Source: Litsea cubeba (taxonomy: Eukaryota; Streptophyta; Magnoliopsida; Laurales; Lauraceae). Taken from it: a stretch of 64,000 nucleotides of DNA. The notes beneath the pieces are model-generated. The model made no database searches. It had not been told where the DNA came from and saw only the letters and a list, made by a program, of their open reading frames with translations. Location: contig CM022951.1 of NCBI GenBank assembly GCA_012931725.1, forward strand, positions 38,983,949 to 39,047,948, read 5' to 3'. The position numbers and the translations under genes were made by a program. Below are positions 33,736 to 44,060 of the stretch, in pieces. The first letter of the stretch is position 1. Every line of letters starts with the position of its first letter.

Positions 33736-36228
33736 CATCTAACCTCTGTTATATGAATTTGTCTTAAGAAGTAGTAAACCTCTTCAAAGATGTTTAAATC
33801 CTCACAATCTAAATATAATAGGACAAAAGGATCCCTCATTACCATTACTCCAGAACCTAGCAGAGAGTGGATCATAACTTTCCCAATAGTAGTCAAGATT
33901 TTACAAATGCGGGGCCTTTGACTCACCCATCTAATGAACACAATTTCATGTCTCCCATGCACTGTTTGATGCATGAGCTCTGGTCATTACTAGAAAATGA
34001 TGAAAATAAATGTTAATGGTGCCACGGCTTTTTGGATATGTTTCACCCAGGGCCCTGGCTGCATCAGAACATTAACTGAAATTCTGGTAATGTTTTAGAT
34101 GAACTGTAATATTAGTCCTCATAAACTACTGTCTTGTGTTTGTCTGAATATGCTTTAGTGAATTCATTATTGCTTCTATTGGCTTCTCTCAAGTAATGAT
34201 TTTTCTGAATTTGATCTGTTGATAGATATGGATAAACTTGGGGCCTCTACTTTATCATTTTGCGGATGCATTTGGCACAGAAGATGTAAGCATTTTCGTA
34301 GAATTTCCCTTTTTGTTCTTTTCCTATCATGGCTAATCTGAGCAATACTGTGTTTATGGAGTTGACATTTCTCTCAGGAGATGTCCGTTGAACTGAGTTT
34401 GGAAGATGTGAAAAAGGTTGCTTTCCACTATGGATTTGAATTGGAGGTATCTTTATTTTTTTTTTTTTTCTTCCATTATCCTGGACAAATACATGTATGC
34501 ATGGCTAATGACTGGGTTTTTGCTGTGTTTTTTCCGAATGGCAGATGGAAAAGACTATTGAAACAACTTACACTGCAAACCCTCGATCCATGATGCAGGT
34601 AAGCTATATCTTTAGCCAATACCATGAATGCAACATTATGCTATAGCACTTAAAATGGTGCTTAAGCCTTTTGTACTGTAAATCAATGGCCTGCCAATGT
34701 CCTACTTTAACATTTGTAGTCTGGTGAACCTGTGGTCGGTTTTTCAAGTAGGAACATGTCTATTCATATTTGGAAGAGGGCATCATACAAATAAAATGTA
34801 GATAGTCCATAAACTCTCTTTGGCAGACGACAAACATGAGATGCCCCAGTGTATGGGTGTTTCATCTTGCACAGCCGCCCTGGGAACGTTATCTTGGTGG
34901 GCAGCCCCAAAAGAAGAAAAAAAAAAAAACTCTCTTTGGCAGACAATGATGAAAGGGCCTTGCTCTGAGTTGCATTTTGTTTGCTACTGCAGAGCCAATG
35001 GGGCAGAGGACTACTTGTCTGCAAGTGCTACATAGCTGGCTTTCATCATTTAACATCCATCCGAGTTGAGCTGTTTTTCAGTTAAGACTGTCATTTATAT
35101 TTATTTACCAGTATAAATATAAACATTGTATATAGCATCGCTTGTTGGGCACCAAGATTACAACCGATGTCACATACAACCTTAAAACTAACTATATGTC
35201 ATTTAGAATCATGCCTACGCCTTTTGTTCTGCAAATAGATGGCCTGCCAAACGTTCTGCTTTGTGGGAGCAGTGGCAGTCTTTGGACTATTTCTACTTTC
35301 AAAGAAGGGTATCATACAAAGTAGAAGGTGGGTAACCCACAAACTCCTTGGCAGACAATGACGAAGAGACCTTGCTACAAATTGCATTAGCTCGGATTTG
35401 TACAGCCAAAGGACGTTGGAGAACTACTTGGCCCAGGGTGCGACATAGCTGGTTTTTATCATAAAATGGTCCACCGGAGTTGACCTTAGTTTCGTTTAGA
35501 GGCATTAATATTTATTCTGAACCCGTCCACCCACACACCACACACACACAAACTCTTAACACACTTTTATACATTTAATAGGGCCATTATCAAGTGCAGA
35601 AAGGACCTGCTTTCAGTTGCTCAAACCCCATCTGGTGGGTTCCATGTCATAGACGAGCAATCAGCAACCCTCTTTTTCATTGGAAACTAAGCCTTCCAGT
35701 GCTTTTTTCCCTTCTCAAATTCGCTATTCGGCTTTTTTCCCTTCTCAAATTGAACATTAATTATATTTCGTATTTTTTGTCAATTATTTTAAGGCGATAG
35801 TTGGAACTGTCATGCAGCATTAACTATCAACTGTGTGAACCATCTGATTAATGAATCTTCTTTTACCAAAAAAAAAAAAAACTATCAACTGTGTGAACCA
35901 TCTGATCAATGCTCTGGATTGCTGAATGGTGGGGCCCACTTGAATAGAATTCTCTCTTTTTCAGAGTGAGCATTGTATATTCCTGATTGAGAACTGGCAT
36001 CTTATTGATGCCTGACATTTCCATGGTGTGATATAAGTGTTAGAAAGATTGATTGTATTGTCTTTTTTGGTTGAATATGAATATATTGGTTCTGGAAGAC
36101 CAAAACTACTGCAATCAGTAGGTCCTTGTTCACATTATTTACCAACAAACATTTCATGGGATGTCTTTTATTTGCAGAATCGTTATTTCGCAGCATTCTG
36201 GACAATGAAGAAGAAACAGAAAGCCTGA
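11596..36228 (+). CDS. CARNMT1: Carnosine N-methyltransferase-like (N2227 family), 11 exons, N-terminus outside the window
   Basis: SAM-dependent N-methyltransferase of the N2227 family. Animal members convert carnosine to anserine; the plant substrate is not known to me. Exons: 11596-11640, 11732-11811, 18386-18450, 18552-18618, 18692-18805, 23076-23149, 32908-33005, 34226-34285, 34378-34446, 34545-34598, 36178-36228. All visible introns are GT-AG and phases join exactly, giving 258 codons plus TGA. Motifs in order are VRCIVRNIVRDWAAE, ERDQCYKPILEEL, SAM motif I (LVPGAGLGRLALEIS), GNEFSYYMM, REWTIYPWIHSN, GFSMCGGDFVEVYSD, DAVVTCFFLDTAHN, WINLGPLLYHFAD and NRYFAAFWTM. The first exon seen begins in phase 0 with no start codon, so the N-terminal part lies left of the window. 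Introns of 6.6, 4.3 and 9.8 kb are inflated by mobile elements; others are 73-101 bp. The exons themselves are undamaged. Confidence 0.93.
12152..12240 (-). mobile_element. 3' end of an RTE-type LINE, minus strand
   Basis: On the minus strand this reads AGCCGAACCCAACATAGTT, then AGGACAAGGCTCTGG, then a (GAT)n-like tail. This is the familiar 3' end of plant RTE LINEs. A second copy, on the plus strand, is at 22860-22956. Confidence 0.6.
13335..13370. repeat. Poly(G) run of 36 bases
   Basis: An uninterrupted G tract after a T-rich stretch, inside an intron. It could form G-quadruplexes; its length is also a frequent site of sequencing error. Confidence 0.95.
13491..17324 (-). mobile_element. 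Gypsy (Del/Tekay-like) LTR remnant, minus orientation
   Basis: Starts on the plus strand with TGTCAAGCCCCAAAATCCGG, the reverse complement of the usual GGGGC(A/T)TGACA end of Del/Tekay-type LTRs. The following ~2.7 kb, not counting the hAT element at 14342-15466, is non-coding and AT-rich, as in such LTRs. I found no second LTR, coding region or clear right end; about 17324 is where Copia-like sequence begins. A short tandem duplication (14219-14320) lies within it. Classification rests on the terminal motif only. Confidence 0.5.
14342..15466. mobile_element. Non-autonomous hAT transposon (1125 bp)
   Basis: Ends are CAGTGGCGCAG on the left and, as reverse complement, CAATGGCGGAGCCAGGAT on the right: the common plant hAT terminus. 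An exact 8-bp TSD, CCAGCAAT, flanks it at 14334-14341 and 15467-15474. No transposase reading frame is present. It sits inside the Gypsy LTR remnant. Confidence 0.88.
17325..17763 (+). mobile_element. Copia fragment: RNase H end, polypurine tract and LTR
   Basis: The sequence encodes the end of a Copia RNase H (ERIKHIEVDCHFIREAY, ELQIANIVTNAL), followed by the purine tract TTTGAGGGGGA and an LTR beginning TGTCAAAAG at 17531. The LTR end is uncertain (perhaps TTGATACA near 17763). The 5' part of the element is missing where it meets the Gypsy-like LTR. Confidence 0.75.
18930..19240 (-). pseudogene. LINE RNase H domain fragment, minus strand
   Basis: The minus-strand translation contains LESDSSNAISW, a basic and aromatic stretch and a degenerate VADSLAKQG-like end (KSMQDSLDKQ). 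This matches the RNase H domain at the C-terminus of plant L1 LINEs. Upstream coding is only partly recognisable (EALWIFSHSLQ). It lies in the 4.3-kb intron. Confidence 0.6.
20740..21120 (-). other. Decayed Tyr/Gly/Pro-rich coding remnant
   Basis: One minus-strand frame, with two or three stops, gives a biased composition (SYGQYAYPDPSSYNF, then DPYAQYGYGPNGGHMQYGG). Similar tails occur at the C-terminus of some plant hAT transposases, but I cannot assign it. It may be a decayed transposase tail or a retrocopy of a low-complexity gene. Confidence 0.3.
21310..21534. repeat. Two 102-bp direct repeats
   Basis: Copies at 21310-21411 and 21433-21534 differ at only a few positions, with 21 bp between them. 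Both are open in the same minus-strand frame, but no protein family is recognised. Confidence 0.9.
22094..22510. mobile_element. hAT-type MITE (417 bp)
   Basis: Terminal inverted repeats are CGTAGTTGTCAATTTTG (left) and CATAGTTGTCAATTCCG (right, reverse complement). The exact 8-bp TSD ATGCATTT lies at 22086-22093 and 22511-22518. The interior is rich in GGAATTGG/CCAATTCC-type motifs and is non-coding. Confidence 0.85.
22860..22956 (+). mobile_element. 3' end of an RTE-type LINE with (GAT)n tail
   Basis: Contains CGTAGCTGACCCCAACACAG, TTGGGACAAGGCTTGG and then a GATGATGAT tail, the characteristic 3' end of plant RTE LINEs. No coding part is recognised. Confidence 0.65.
23582..23846 (+). repeat. 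5' LTR of Copia-3 (265 bp)
   Basis: Starts TGTCAACAATAACAAC and ends CAGTCTCTTACA. It contains several internal copies of CAGCTGATT...TAGGAGAT, a possible U3 regulatory repeat. Confidence 0.95.
24931..29121 (+). pseudogene. Copia-3 gag-pol polyprotein with three stops and two frameshifts
   Basis: A single long frame starts with ATG at 24931: gag, then two knuckles (CFECKSFGHLAKNC, CRYCKRHLIDDC). Protease follows (WFLDSGASNHM), then integrase (HKRLGH...CETC zinc site; HSDVWG, SDSGGEY, NGIAERKNR as the DDE residues). A stop at 25519-25521 lies in gag. A frameshift near 27325-27350 moves RT to another frame, which has stops at 27755-27757 and 28073-28075. A second frameshift near 28095-28125 precedes YVDD. 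RNase H runs to 29121 with DAYWAG where DADWAG is expected. Five lesions in an element with near-identical LTRs is unusual. Confidence 0.93.
29110..29374 (+). repeat. 3' LTR of Copia-3 (265 bp)
   Basis: Same ends as the 5' LTR, with one visible difference (CAACGATAAC for CAACAATAAC). Confidence 0.95.
29967..30138 (+). mobile_element. tRNA-derived SINE (Au-like), 172 bp
   Basis: It has a pol III A box, TGGCGCAATGG (29981-29991), and a B box, GGTTCAAGACC (30024-30034), at tRNA-like spacing, and a T-rich end (GACCTTT). The body resembles the plant Au SINE (GAGCAGCC...TTTGTGCAAA). An 18-bp TSD flanks it exactly at 29949-29966 and 30139-30156. It is inserted in Copia-4 and is therefore younger than that element. 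Confidence 0.93.
32280..32605 (-). repeat. Candidate 5' LTR of Copia-4
   Basis: Lies just upstream (minus strand) of the primer-binding site. It begins TGTTATGAATC and ends AAAGATTCA, with a minus-strand AATAAATAG box near 32495. The outer end is inferred from the TG...CA rule only. It contains the GT/G microsatellite at 32389-32438. Confidence 0.5.
32389..32438. repeat. (GT)n followed by poly(G)
   Basis: Fifteen GT repeats followed directly by about 20 G. Confidence 0.95.
33683..33731. repeat. (GA)n microsatellite, ~49 bp
   Basis: Uninterrupted GA repeats in the 1.2-kb intron after exon 32908-33005. Confidence 0.95.
34672..35475. repeat. Diverged tandem duplication in the last-but-one intron region
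   Basis: Two copies, about 34672-35065 and 35210-35475, share GCCTTTTGT, ATGGCCTGCCAA, CATCATACAAA-like, CTTTGGCAGACAATGA, CTACTTG and ACATAGCTGG in order. Copy one contains a 98-bp insertion that copy two lacks. Confidence 0.75.
34829..34926 (+). mobile_element. 98-bp poly(A)-tailed retroposon of unknown source
   Basis: A short insert ends in an A-rich tail (AAAAGAAG then about 13 A) and is flanked by an exact ~16-18 bp duplication ending CTCTCTTTGGCAGAC (34811-34828 and 34927-34944). The duplicated neighbour near 35337-35365 shows the empty site. It lacks pol III boxes and coding sequence, and its source RNA is not recognised. TSD and tail are those of a LINE-mobilised RNA copy. Confidence 0.75.
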
Positions 36229-38068
36229 TGATGCACAGCATCTTTTCCAGTCTATGGTCAATTTATTCTTTTAAAACGAGATGGGGTGGAGGCGATTTGT
36301 AGCTTCAAGCTTCCAGATATCAGATGATTTATTTCTGAAGGTGATTAAATGAATTGAGTGTGATTAAATTAACAGTGTTTAAGATATAAGGATGAGTGGA
36401 AATTGTGATATATACTGCATTTCTATATAAAAAAAAAAAGAAAAAAACACATCAATCAGAAATGTTGTTCTTCCTGTTGGATTCTGTGTTTGTGCAAAGT
36501 TTTGGACCAATTTTTTTGAGGTCGTGGTCTATTTATTTTTGCCACTGATTTATTCTGCCTCAATTGTTCCACTTAAATTGGGGAGAAACGACAAGATTAC
36601 CAGGGTGCCGAATTAAGAAAAGAGAGATTTTCAACTCGGAACTGCTACTCCAGAGTCCAGACCATCATGTGCCAGGTAACCAATGATCTGATCCTGCAAA
36701 AGGTCCAACCCGATCTGGGCTATTGTCAATGCACTCTGGTAGCTATTGAAAATTGTGAGATCTTATGGTAACATTTGGGAAAGGTTCTTCGCAATGAATA
36801 CAAACAACTCTGTCAACTGTTGGTCAATGCCCTCATGATATGGTACCAAAATCCCAAAAAAATTGCACAAAACAGAAAATATTGCCTTCTTGTACCAGCA
36901 TTATGTGAGTACTTTCGCAGATGCACTCGCTGCTTGCCAGTAGATCTGTACCCGTTATTCTCCTTTCTTTTGTCTTTTCAACACCTTGGCACATAGCCTC
37001 ATCAAAATCCAACCCTAACTCAATTCCATGGAAACAATCAGACCCGGGCCCGTTTGTTAATTTCACCTTTAAAGTTAAGTCAAGTTAAACATCACATCAA
37101 AAGCACTTTTTATTAAAATCCCCTCCATCTTTTTCAACAAAAAGTCAAAAAGCAATTATATTTACTCACTAAAAGACAAAAAAATTATATTTTCTTATAC
37201 AAAAAGTCAAAAATATTCCACTGCAAACAACTAAAAATAAAATACCATCATAATCCAATTATATTTTATTTATTCTTTTTATTTCACTTTTTCACCCATA
37301 AAAAGCAATGATATGACATATACATCACCTTCACTACACTATTTAAATTAACAAACGGTTGCGCATCCAAGTTTCCGCCAAAAAGGCCAGGAAATGGGGG
37401 GGACTTCCACGGTGAAAAACATTTTTATCATTTATTGCAACTACTTTCCCATGGAAGAGTGCAAAATTGAGCTCAATTTTCCATAATTTCTGGAGAAATG
37501 CATTTCAGGTGGGGGAATAATAACTTTTTTTATAATGAAAAAGTGGATGTCTGCAAAACAAATTTCCATGGACACGACCGTTAAACTAAAAATTCCAAGA
37601 GAGTTAAGTAAGAATTAGGCAAATGAGCACTTAATTCTACAGATTAAGCGTGAGTCCCAACTCCCAACCACTGTTTTGGATTAAGGCAGCACAAACTGCA
37701 TAAACTATCTTCTGGAATCCCTTCTATCCCTAAGATCAAACTCCCATAATCAGGGAAGGCTTCATCAGTCACCAGTCATCAGTCATTACTAACCCACAAT
37801 GAGAATGAGAAAATAGTTAGGGTAGGACAAAGCTATTTACTTTTTTACATAATTTGAACTGCAGACTAAGGGAACAACATTAACGACAAAATTAAGAATC
37901 AGAAAAGAATTGATACAATTGGAGTAGAAATTCCGCTAGACTCCACCAAGGCCACCATAAACCAGTGACAATGACAAAACTACATATAACATTTTTTGTG
38001 AGCCAGACCGATAAAAAAGGAACTTAATCCTCGCGAAATGATTGCCGCTATTTTCTGCTGCTAATAGA
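36229..38068. other. Intergenic region between two convergent genes
   Basis: It holds the 3' UTRs of the methyltransferase (plus) and FAH (minus) genes. No other gene is seen. A possible MITE lies at 37050-37358. Confidence 0.6.
37050..37358. mobile_element. Possible small MITE (~309 bp)
   Basis: CCGTTTGTTAATTT at the left end recurs inverted at the right end. The interior is AT-rich and non-coding, with repeated AAAAGTCAAAAA. I could not find a convincing TSD. Confidence 0.4.
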
Positions 38069-41000
38069 TCATCTGCTGCTCTTCTCGGCAGCTTTATATC
38101 CAGGAAGTGTTCCAAACACCTTGTCCCACAGAGTAGAAGTGATTCCGAACCCTCTGTCCTGAATTCTGAAGTGATGGTTCAAATGATAACGCTGTAAAAA
38201 CACAAATCAGATTATTATTGTAGGGCTGAATTTATAAAGGGAAATCCAGTCCAGTAGATGGATGTTTCTAGTGCAAATGATGGGAGAGAGTATCTTTCTC
38301 ATGCCTCCCTCACCTTTAGGAATCGGGCAACTTCTCCAGTTGGCTGCCCATGATGCAGAAAGTAGTGAGTGACGTCATACATCACGTAACCCAACAAGCC
38401 ACCTCCAAACAGAGCAGGAGCAGTTGTAGGACTTGACATAAGCTTTACAGTGTACCAGAACTGATCACCATGGTTCAAAAAATAATTAGGCAGCAGCTAC
38501 AAGAAGTTTTTAAAGGCCATGCTCCTATATTCTTTCATAATTGTACACCCTTGAAATAGAGATTGCTCCATCCTTAAGAAAGCAGGGTTACCCATGAGTT
38601 TTGGAATCTCACTACTTACTAATGACCAGCAAATATAATATGCAAGTTTAGCAGGTTTCCACACCAAAGCATGTTCCAAAAAGTGATTTATATAAGCAAG
38701 ATTTAATGAGCCATCCACAAAGGTGGGAGGCCATTGCATGGCCCAATTATCAACTGGACTACTCAGCAGGTGACCCACATTATACAAATTATCAAATAAA
38801 TGGACCACAAAAAGAAACTTATTCAATGGTCAATTCATTGTATATATGGAGCCAGCATGATTAGTAAAGCACATTGATTCTAAAGTCGGGCGATCTCTAC
38901 AATAGACCTACTTGATGTGGTATGAACGTGGCACATGCCATGCGCTGTGTGGTTGCTTGGAAATAGGTGGGGGATGAGACATCATATTAGCATTTAGCAA
39001 ACCTCCAGACACCAGGTGACAAATAATATTTGTATCATGAAATCATCTCTCAAATACCCATATGTTAGTTCTTTCTAAAAGTCATGTCTAGTATCTTATA
39101 GAAGAGAACCATGAAAACAAAGTGAGCAACATACCGGCACGCATAGCACAGCTGTTGCAGCAGGTGGGAAAACAAGGCGTAGTCCATCCATAGGATGCTT
39201 ATGATGGCAGCCATGAATAAGATAATGTCCAGTGTTTCCCCTGTTTCAAGTATTGACACTCTATTAACTCTAATATAGAGAAAATGGTGCGTCGGAAATG
39301 TATAGGTGCAATGAAGAATGATCTCTGGAAACTGGAAATAAAACTCACCAGTAGGTTTTTGTATTGATGTGGAAAAGAAAGCGGTGCAAACTGTACTCAA
39401 CCAGTGTCCAAATGAATATCCCAAGAACCATCATAAGAGCTACATGTGGAATTACTAGGCCCATCTGGACCGACATTGCCACAAACCAACATACAACCGG
39501 CAACCAGATAAGTGGGACCACCCACCACACTGTGCGTGTTAAGAACTGTTTCACATTACAAATGAATCAGGTGTATTAATGGATAAAAAAAAAAACACAC
39601 CAAAAAAAAAAAAAAAGTAACCAACAAAGATACCTCCCAGAAGTCACTTGCAAAAAATCGTGGACCTTCCTTGCAGACAATAGGCTGGTGAACCCATTCC
39701 TGGTAAGCCTCTCCAAGATGACCAACCTGTAAGGTGTTACAAAATCACTCAAACTACTTCAAGATGGCTAAAGAACAAGTATGGCGAAAAGGAAGTTGTA
39801 GAAGAGATGCTAGATAAAAGTCCAAAGAGGCAACAATTAGACCTGTGAGAATACAACAGAATAGAAGAGTACTAACATGTGTTTAACAGCACCAAATAGG
39901 TTTTTACCGGGAAAAAAAAAAACAGCACTGAATAGGTAGGGGCAACAGCAGGCCAGGTCTAGCCAGGGGTAACAAATGACCTAACCGACCAACCCAATCT
40001 GAACTCGACCCGGTACTTCTGGTATTTGAGTTGGCATTTTAACCTGATTAATGAACAGGCCAAGTTCGGGGTAGCTCCATACATGACAGTCAACCCAACA
40101 TGACCTGAACATGATCTCACCATCACAATGTTTTAGTCAACTCACCTATCTTTGATTGAATCATATTATTAACAGGTAAGCTGTTACACTTTGCCTATAG
40201 GAAAAAGATAGTGGGGTTTCAGCACATTGACTTTCATCCCTATGGCGACTTGCATTTTCAAATTACGTTTTTACTTTGAGCACTCTGTGGTTTTCCACCT
40301 ACTGATAGCAGCATATAGATCTATCCGAGTTATAGCATCCATCATCTACAGTTTTAACTTTTAAATAAAGTGTTAAAAGTCATCACCAGGTTCATCTGCA
40401 CTAATTTTAGTTGAAGTTTTCCTTTGACAAGATTCCTTCTGTAATTCCAATTGCTACCTTAGGCAACAGTTTTAAGTCATCAAGAGAAATATGCAAGGTT
40501 AAATAAGGGAATGGAATATTCCAAAAGACAAAAAGGGAAATAAAAAGATATGAAAACATATGATATGATCAACATCGATTACTTCCTGCAAGTTACAGTG
40601 AAAAGGCATACATTTCTTATGACTTGAAAAAAGAAGCGGTTGCTTAAAATGCTGGTTGTCTGAAAGAGCTCCTTTTGACATTGTGATTAAGATTACAGCA
40701 TTTTGAATAAGGAGATTGACAAGTGACGACATCCCAACCTATCCATTCTTCCCTCTAGGTTGATATTTTGCTTCATAGTTCTTTTTTGTCGGTATGAGTG
40801 CTTCATAGTGTCACACTTTATGCAAGAAAGATTTTACAGAACCTCTATTTTAAGAATAATTTTTCAAATGTTTCAGAATTCATTACATTTATCTTTAAAG
40901 GAGGAGGTTTGTTTGCTACAGAAAGAATGGAACTCGTTTTAATTTACATCTTCCCAAAGCTTTCATCTTTAAATCTGTTTTCTGTCGGTATAGCATCTAA

Positions 41001-41541
41001 TCCCTAGACCTCTACTTTTATTGTGCTTACTCTAGGACACTTGCAAAAAGAATAGTTAGTACTACTGTACTATTGATTTTCATCTTTTTCAAACTTTTCA
41101 TCTTTAATATTTTAAAAAAAATCACGAGAGCTAGTGCTACAATGGAAGGTGCTGACTGGTACAGCCTTAGGTTGTGGGTTCAAGTCATGTTACCAATAAA
41201 AAAAGAATTTCAGAAAGACAAAATCATCTTTAACACTTTGAATATAGCATCTATCTTTTTCTTCTAGCTATTCTGCTAGTAATATTCATGTGCAGTCCAT
41301 GCTGGAAAGATCCAACCGCATATAGATGGGATCAGGCTACACCCTACAGTGATGAAGAAACTATCTTCATGAAAACAGAATAATAATTGGCATTCTATAT
41401 CAAATGAAGTGGATACAGAGACATTCTATAAACTACATAATTACAAGCTGCAGAGAAGTAAAAGAAAAAGGATATGAAACAAGCTCTAACCTGGAAAACA
41501 AGAGGCTTATTCAAGTCCACAGTAAAGCTTTGCACAACCAT
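38069..41541 (-). CDS. FAH: Dihydroceramide fatty acid 2-hydroxylase, six coding exons
   Basis: ER membrane di-iron enzyme that adds a 2-hydroxyl group to very-long-chain fatty acids of ceramides. Plant members lack the fused cytochrome b5 domain and take electrons from separate cytochrome b5. Exons in transcript order: 41541-41491, 39726-39634, 39545-39349, 39240-39135, 38460-38314, 38191-38069. All five introns are GT-AG, and together they encode 238 residues, the usual plant length. The start gives MVVQSFTVDLNKPLVFQ. Iron-ligand histidine motifs are intact: HRFLFH (102-107), HYLIHGCHHKH (119-129), HYFLHH (181-186) and HLNHH (201-205). Hydrophobic segments lie at about 56-75, 78-101, 137-157 and 160-178. 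No lesion was seen. Confidence 0.96.
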
Positions 41542-44060
41542 CTTGGAAGCTAACTGAGCGGGAGACAAAATTAAATGAAAAAAGAAAGATTAATTATGAA
41601 AAAAGGAAACTGTACAGTCAAGGTTTTACCAATGGAGTACAGAGAATCATTTAACATAAACAAACAAAAGCAGCAGTTCAGAAAGTTGCACAAATTCATA
41701 ATTAAATCAAGGATTATTATTTCCAAATGGTCTGCAAGCTGGGAGTCTATGAGATAGCATGTTGCAACTGAGTAAAAAGGCATGTTTCATACTTTCAACC
41801 GGACAATAATGAAAATGCAGAATAAAAAGAAATTATAACAATTGTAATTTAAAATGTTTTAGGATGAACAGTTACCACTTTAATTTCAAAAGAATAAATA
41901 TGAACATTTAAAATCTACATAAAAGAAACTGCAACCGATATGCCTTGCTCAATGACAAATGCATTTCCATAATCATCTACCGAAGCAATTGAACGAAATT
42001 CTAACAAAGGTTTCATTCATGTATTATCCCCGTCAGAGCCATATGGCATGCATTAGAACTGTAGAGCGAATAGAGCAAGTAAATTAGCTTAACCCCAGCA
42101 TATGGTGTCCAAGAATCCAAGGCCGCATTTATAAAGTCATATGTAGGGAAATAAAATAGAGAATTGGAGAATAAGAGAGATCAAGAGTTTGCAGTAGCAC
42201 ATTAACTGGTGAGTTCATACCCTTATCATAGGAAAACTCAGATGTTTACTAAATAAAATAAGTTTTTGAAAATGTTTAATCACTTCCAATTTTAAGTGGT
42301 CCATGTGATCGATCTGGCCCTTCATTGTTATTTTCAATTTTGGATCAACGCGGATGGTCTCCTTTTTCAAGTGGGTTGAGCTTCCAATAAATTCTCCTCT
42401 TTTAGTCAGCATTCATATTCTCTACATTCTCTCATTTTTAATGAAAATTCCCATAAAAAATAATAGAATATGTAGCATGATAAAACATAAGCTCCCAATG
42501 CAGAAAGACAAAGTTCCTAGTCTTTTCTAAGAAATAGGCAACTCAGTGGCTTCAAAATCATGTTGGAAACCATGGACTAACAACAGTTCAGCGGCCTTCA
42601 GAGTCCACTGTCGACTATTAGTCTGCTAGAGTAATAAGATGTAAAAATCCTCAAAACCTTACTTGAGAGATTCTTCCTCTGCTATGTTCTAATCGTATTC
42701 CCTAGAATGAAATCATCCATTAGGTCTAGCATATGTAAAGATGTAGCTACCTGCTACTTATTGCTATCCATACATTTTAGCACATCCATCCTTCCGTAGA
42801 TGGTTTCTGTTAGTCTTATAAACTATGATCCCGGATGCTTGAAGATACGCAATGATTTGAATGGATGGTACAGCTATATCTATTTCCTCCTCTTACTATC
42901 CTTACATTCTATCGCATGCATCCTTACATTCATGGCCGCCTTCTATAGTCCCTTCAACTGTGATACCAGATACTTCACAATGTCAACAACATATCTGAAT
43001 CCTGAATCCTCCAAAACACTAAGATATTTCTTCCTCCAAGTCCTCATATACTAATTTCTTAAATACGTACACATCTAGCAAAATCAAACGCATGGAAATG
43101 ATGTTTGTTTGACAATCACAGCATCTGTGAAATTCACGTATGTAAAACTTACTTGTGTGAATTTCATCTACATATTCCACTATTCGCCCAGAAACAAATC
43201 TTATTGATGGATAACTGAGATTTCAACCTAGGGTCTACAATAAATCAAGCTAGGAACACCATTGCGAGCTTTAAAAAAAGCCTCCATAGGCCCAAGGCAG
43301 CTGTTATGGACCCATGGCACCCATGGCAACTCACCCATCAGTATCCAAGAATTAATACCTAATGGCATATTCCAAAAGCATCCTGTATACATGTGGCATT
43401 CCCCTTGGGTTTAAAGAACAAAAATATCGCATATCATTCATATCCATTGTAGTCAACTTGACACCGAATCCGCAACAGATCACCAAACTTCTTGATCGAA
43501 AATCACATACATTTTGAAGTCATTCTACAACTCATAAAGCCTTCCAAATTATCAGTAGAAACTCATATTCACATCAAAAAAAATAAAGGAACCACATTAC
43601 CAGAACCAACAGACCAATCACTACTCCACAACCTCAATCTCAACACCAAAATAGTGACCAAACCAAAAACAACCTTAAATCGATGAAAACGGCAAGAGAG
43701 AGAAAAAGAAACTCCTATCATTGTAACAAAATCAAAATCAGAAGATCAGAAAACGATTTAAAACCCACTTAGATCAAGATCTTCACCAGAAACCATGTAA
43801 AAATCTCAGATCTGCGGATCCAGACCTTGGAAGAATAAAAAAGCACTGTGAAAGCGAGGAAGTGTTGAGAGATGGAAAAAGATCACAGACCTTGGAGAAT
43901 GCCGGTCACGTTGCGAGTTTTGGATCTGAAACACGAGTGATTTCAGAAACCCTAGACTCGTTCGCTCGCTCTCTCTCTCTCTTCTTCTTCTTTCTTCTTC
44001 TTTCTTCTTCTTCTTTTCTTCTTCTCTTGCAGCGGAAAAGGAGGGCACACAAGATTGGCA
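41542..44060 (-). promoter_or_regulatory. FAH 5' UTR with intron and GA-rich leader
   Basis: A 5' UTR exon is suggested at about 43891-44060: a GA-rich leader (GAGAGAGAGCGAGCG) ending at CTCCAAG before GTCTGTG, a usable donor. A pyrimidine-rich tract and CCCGCTCAG acceptor lie just before the start codon (about 41555). The intron between them is about 2.3 kb and shows nothing recognisable. A transcription start cannot be fixed by eye. Confidence 0.5.

Noticed and set aside
33564..33974. 136-codon minus-strand frame with Ser-Leu repeats
   Set aside because: Driven by the (GA)n microsatellite; lies within an intron of the plus-strand gene.
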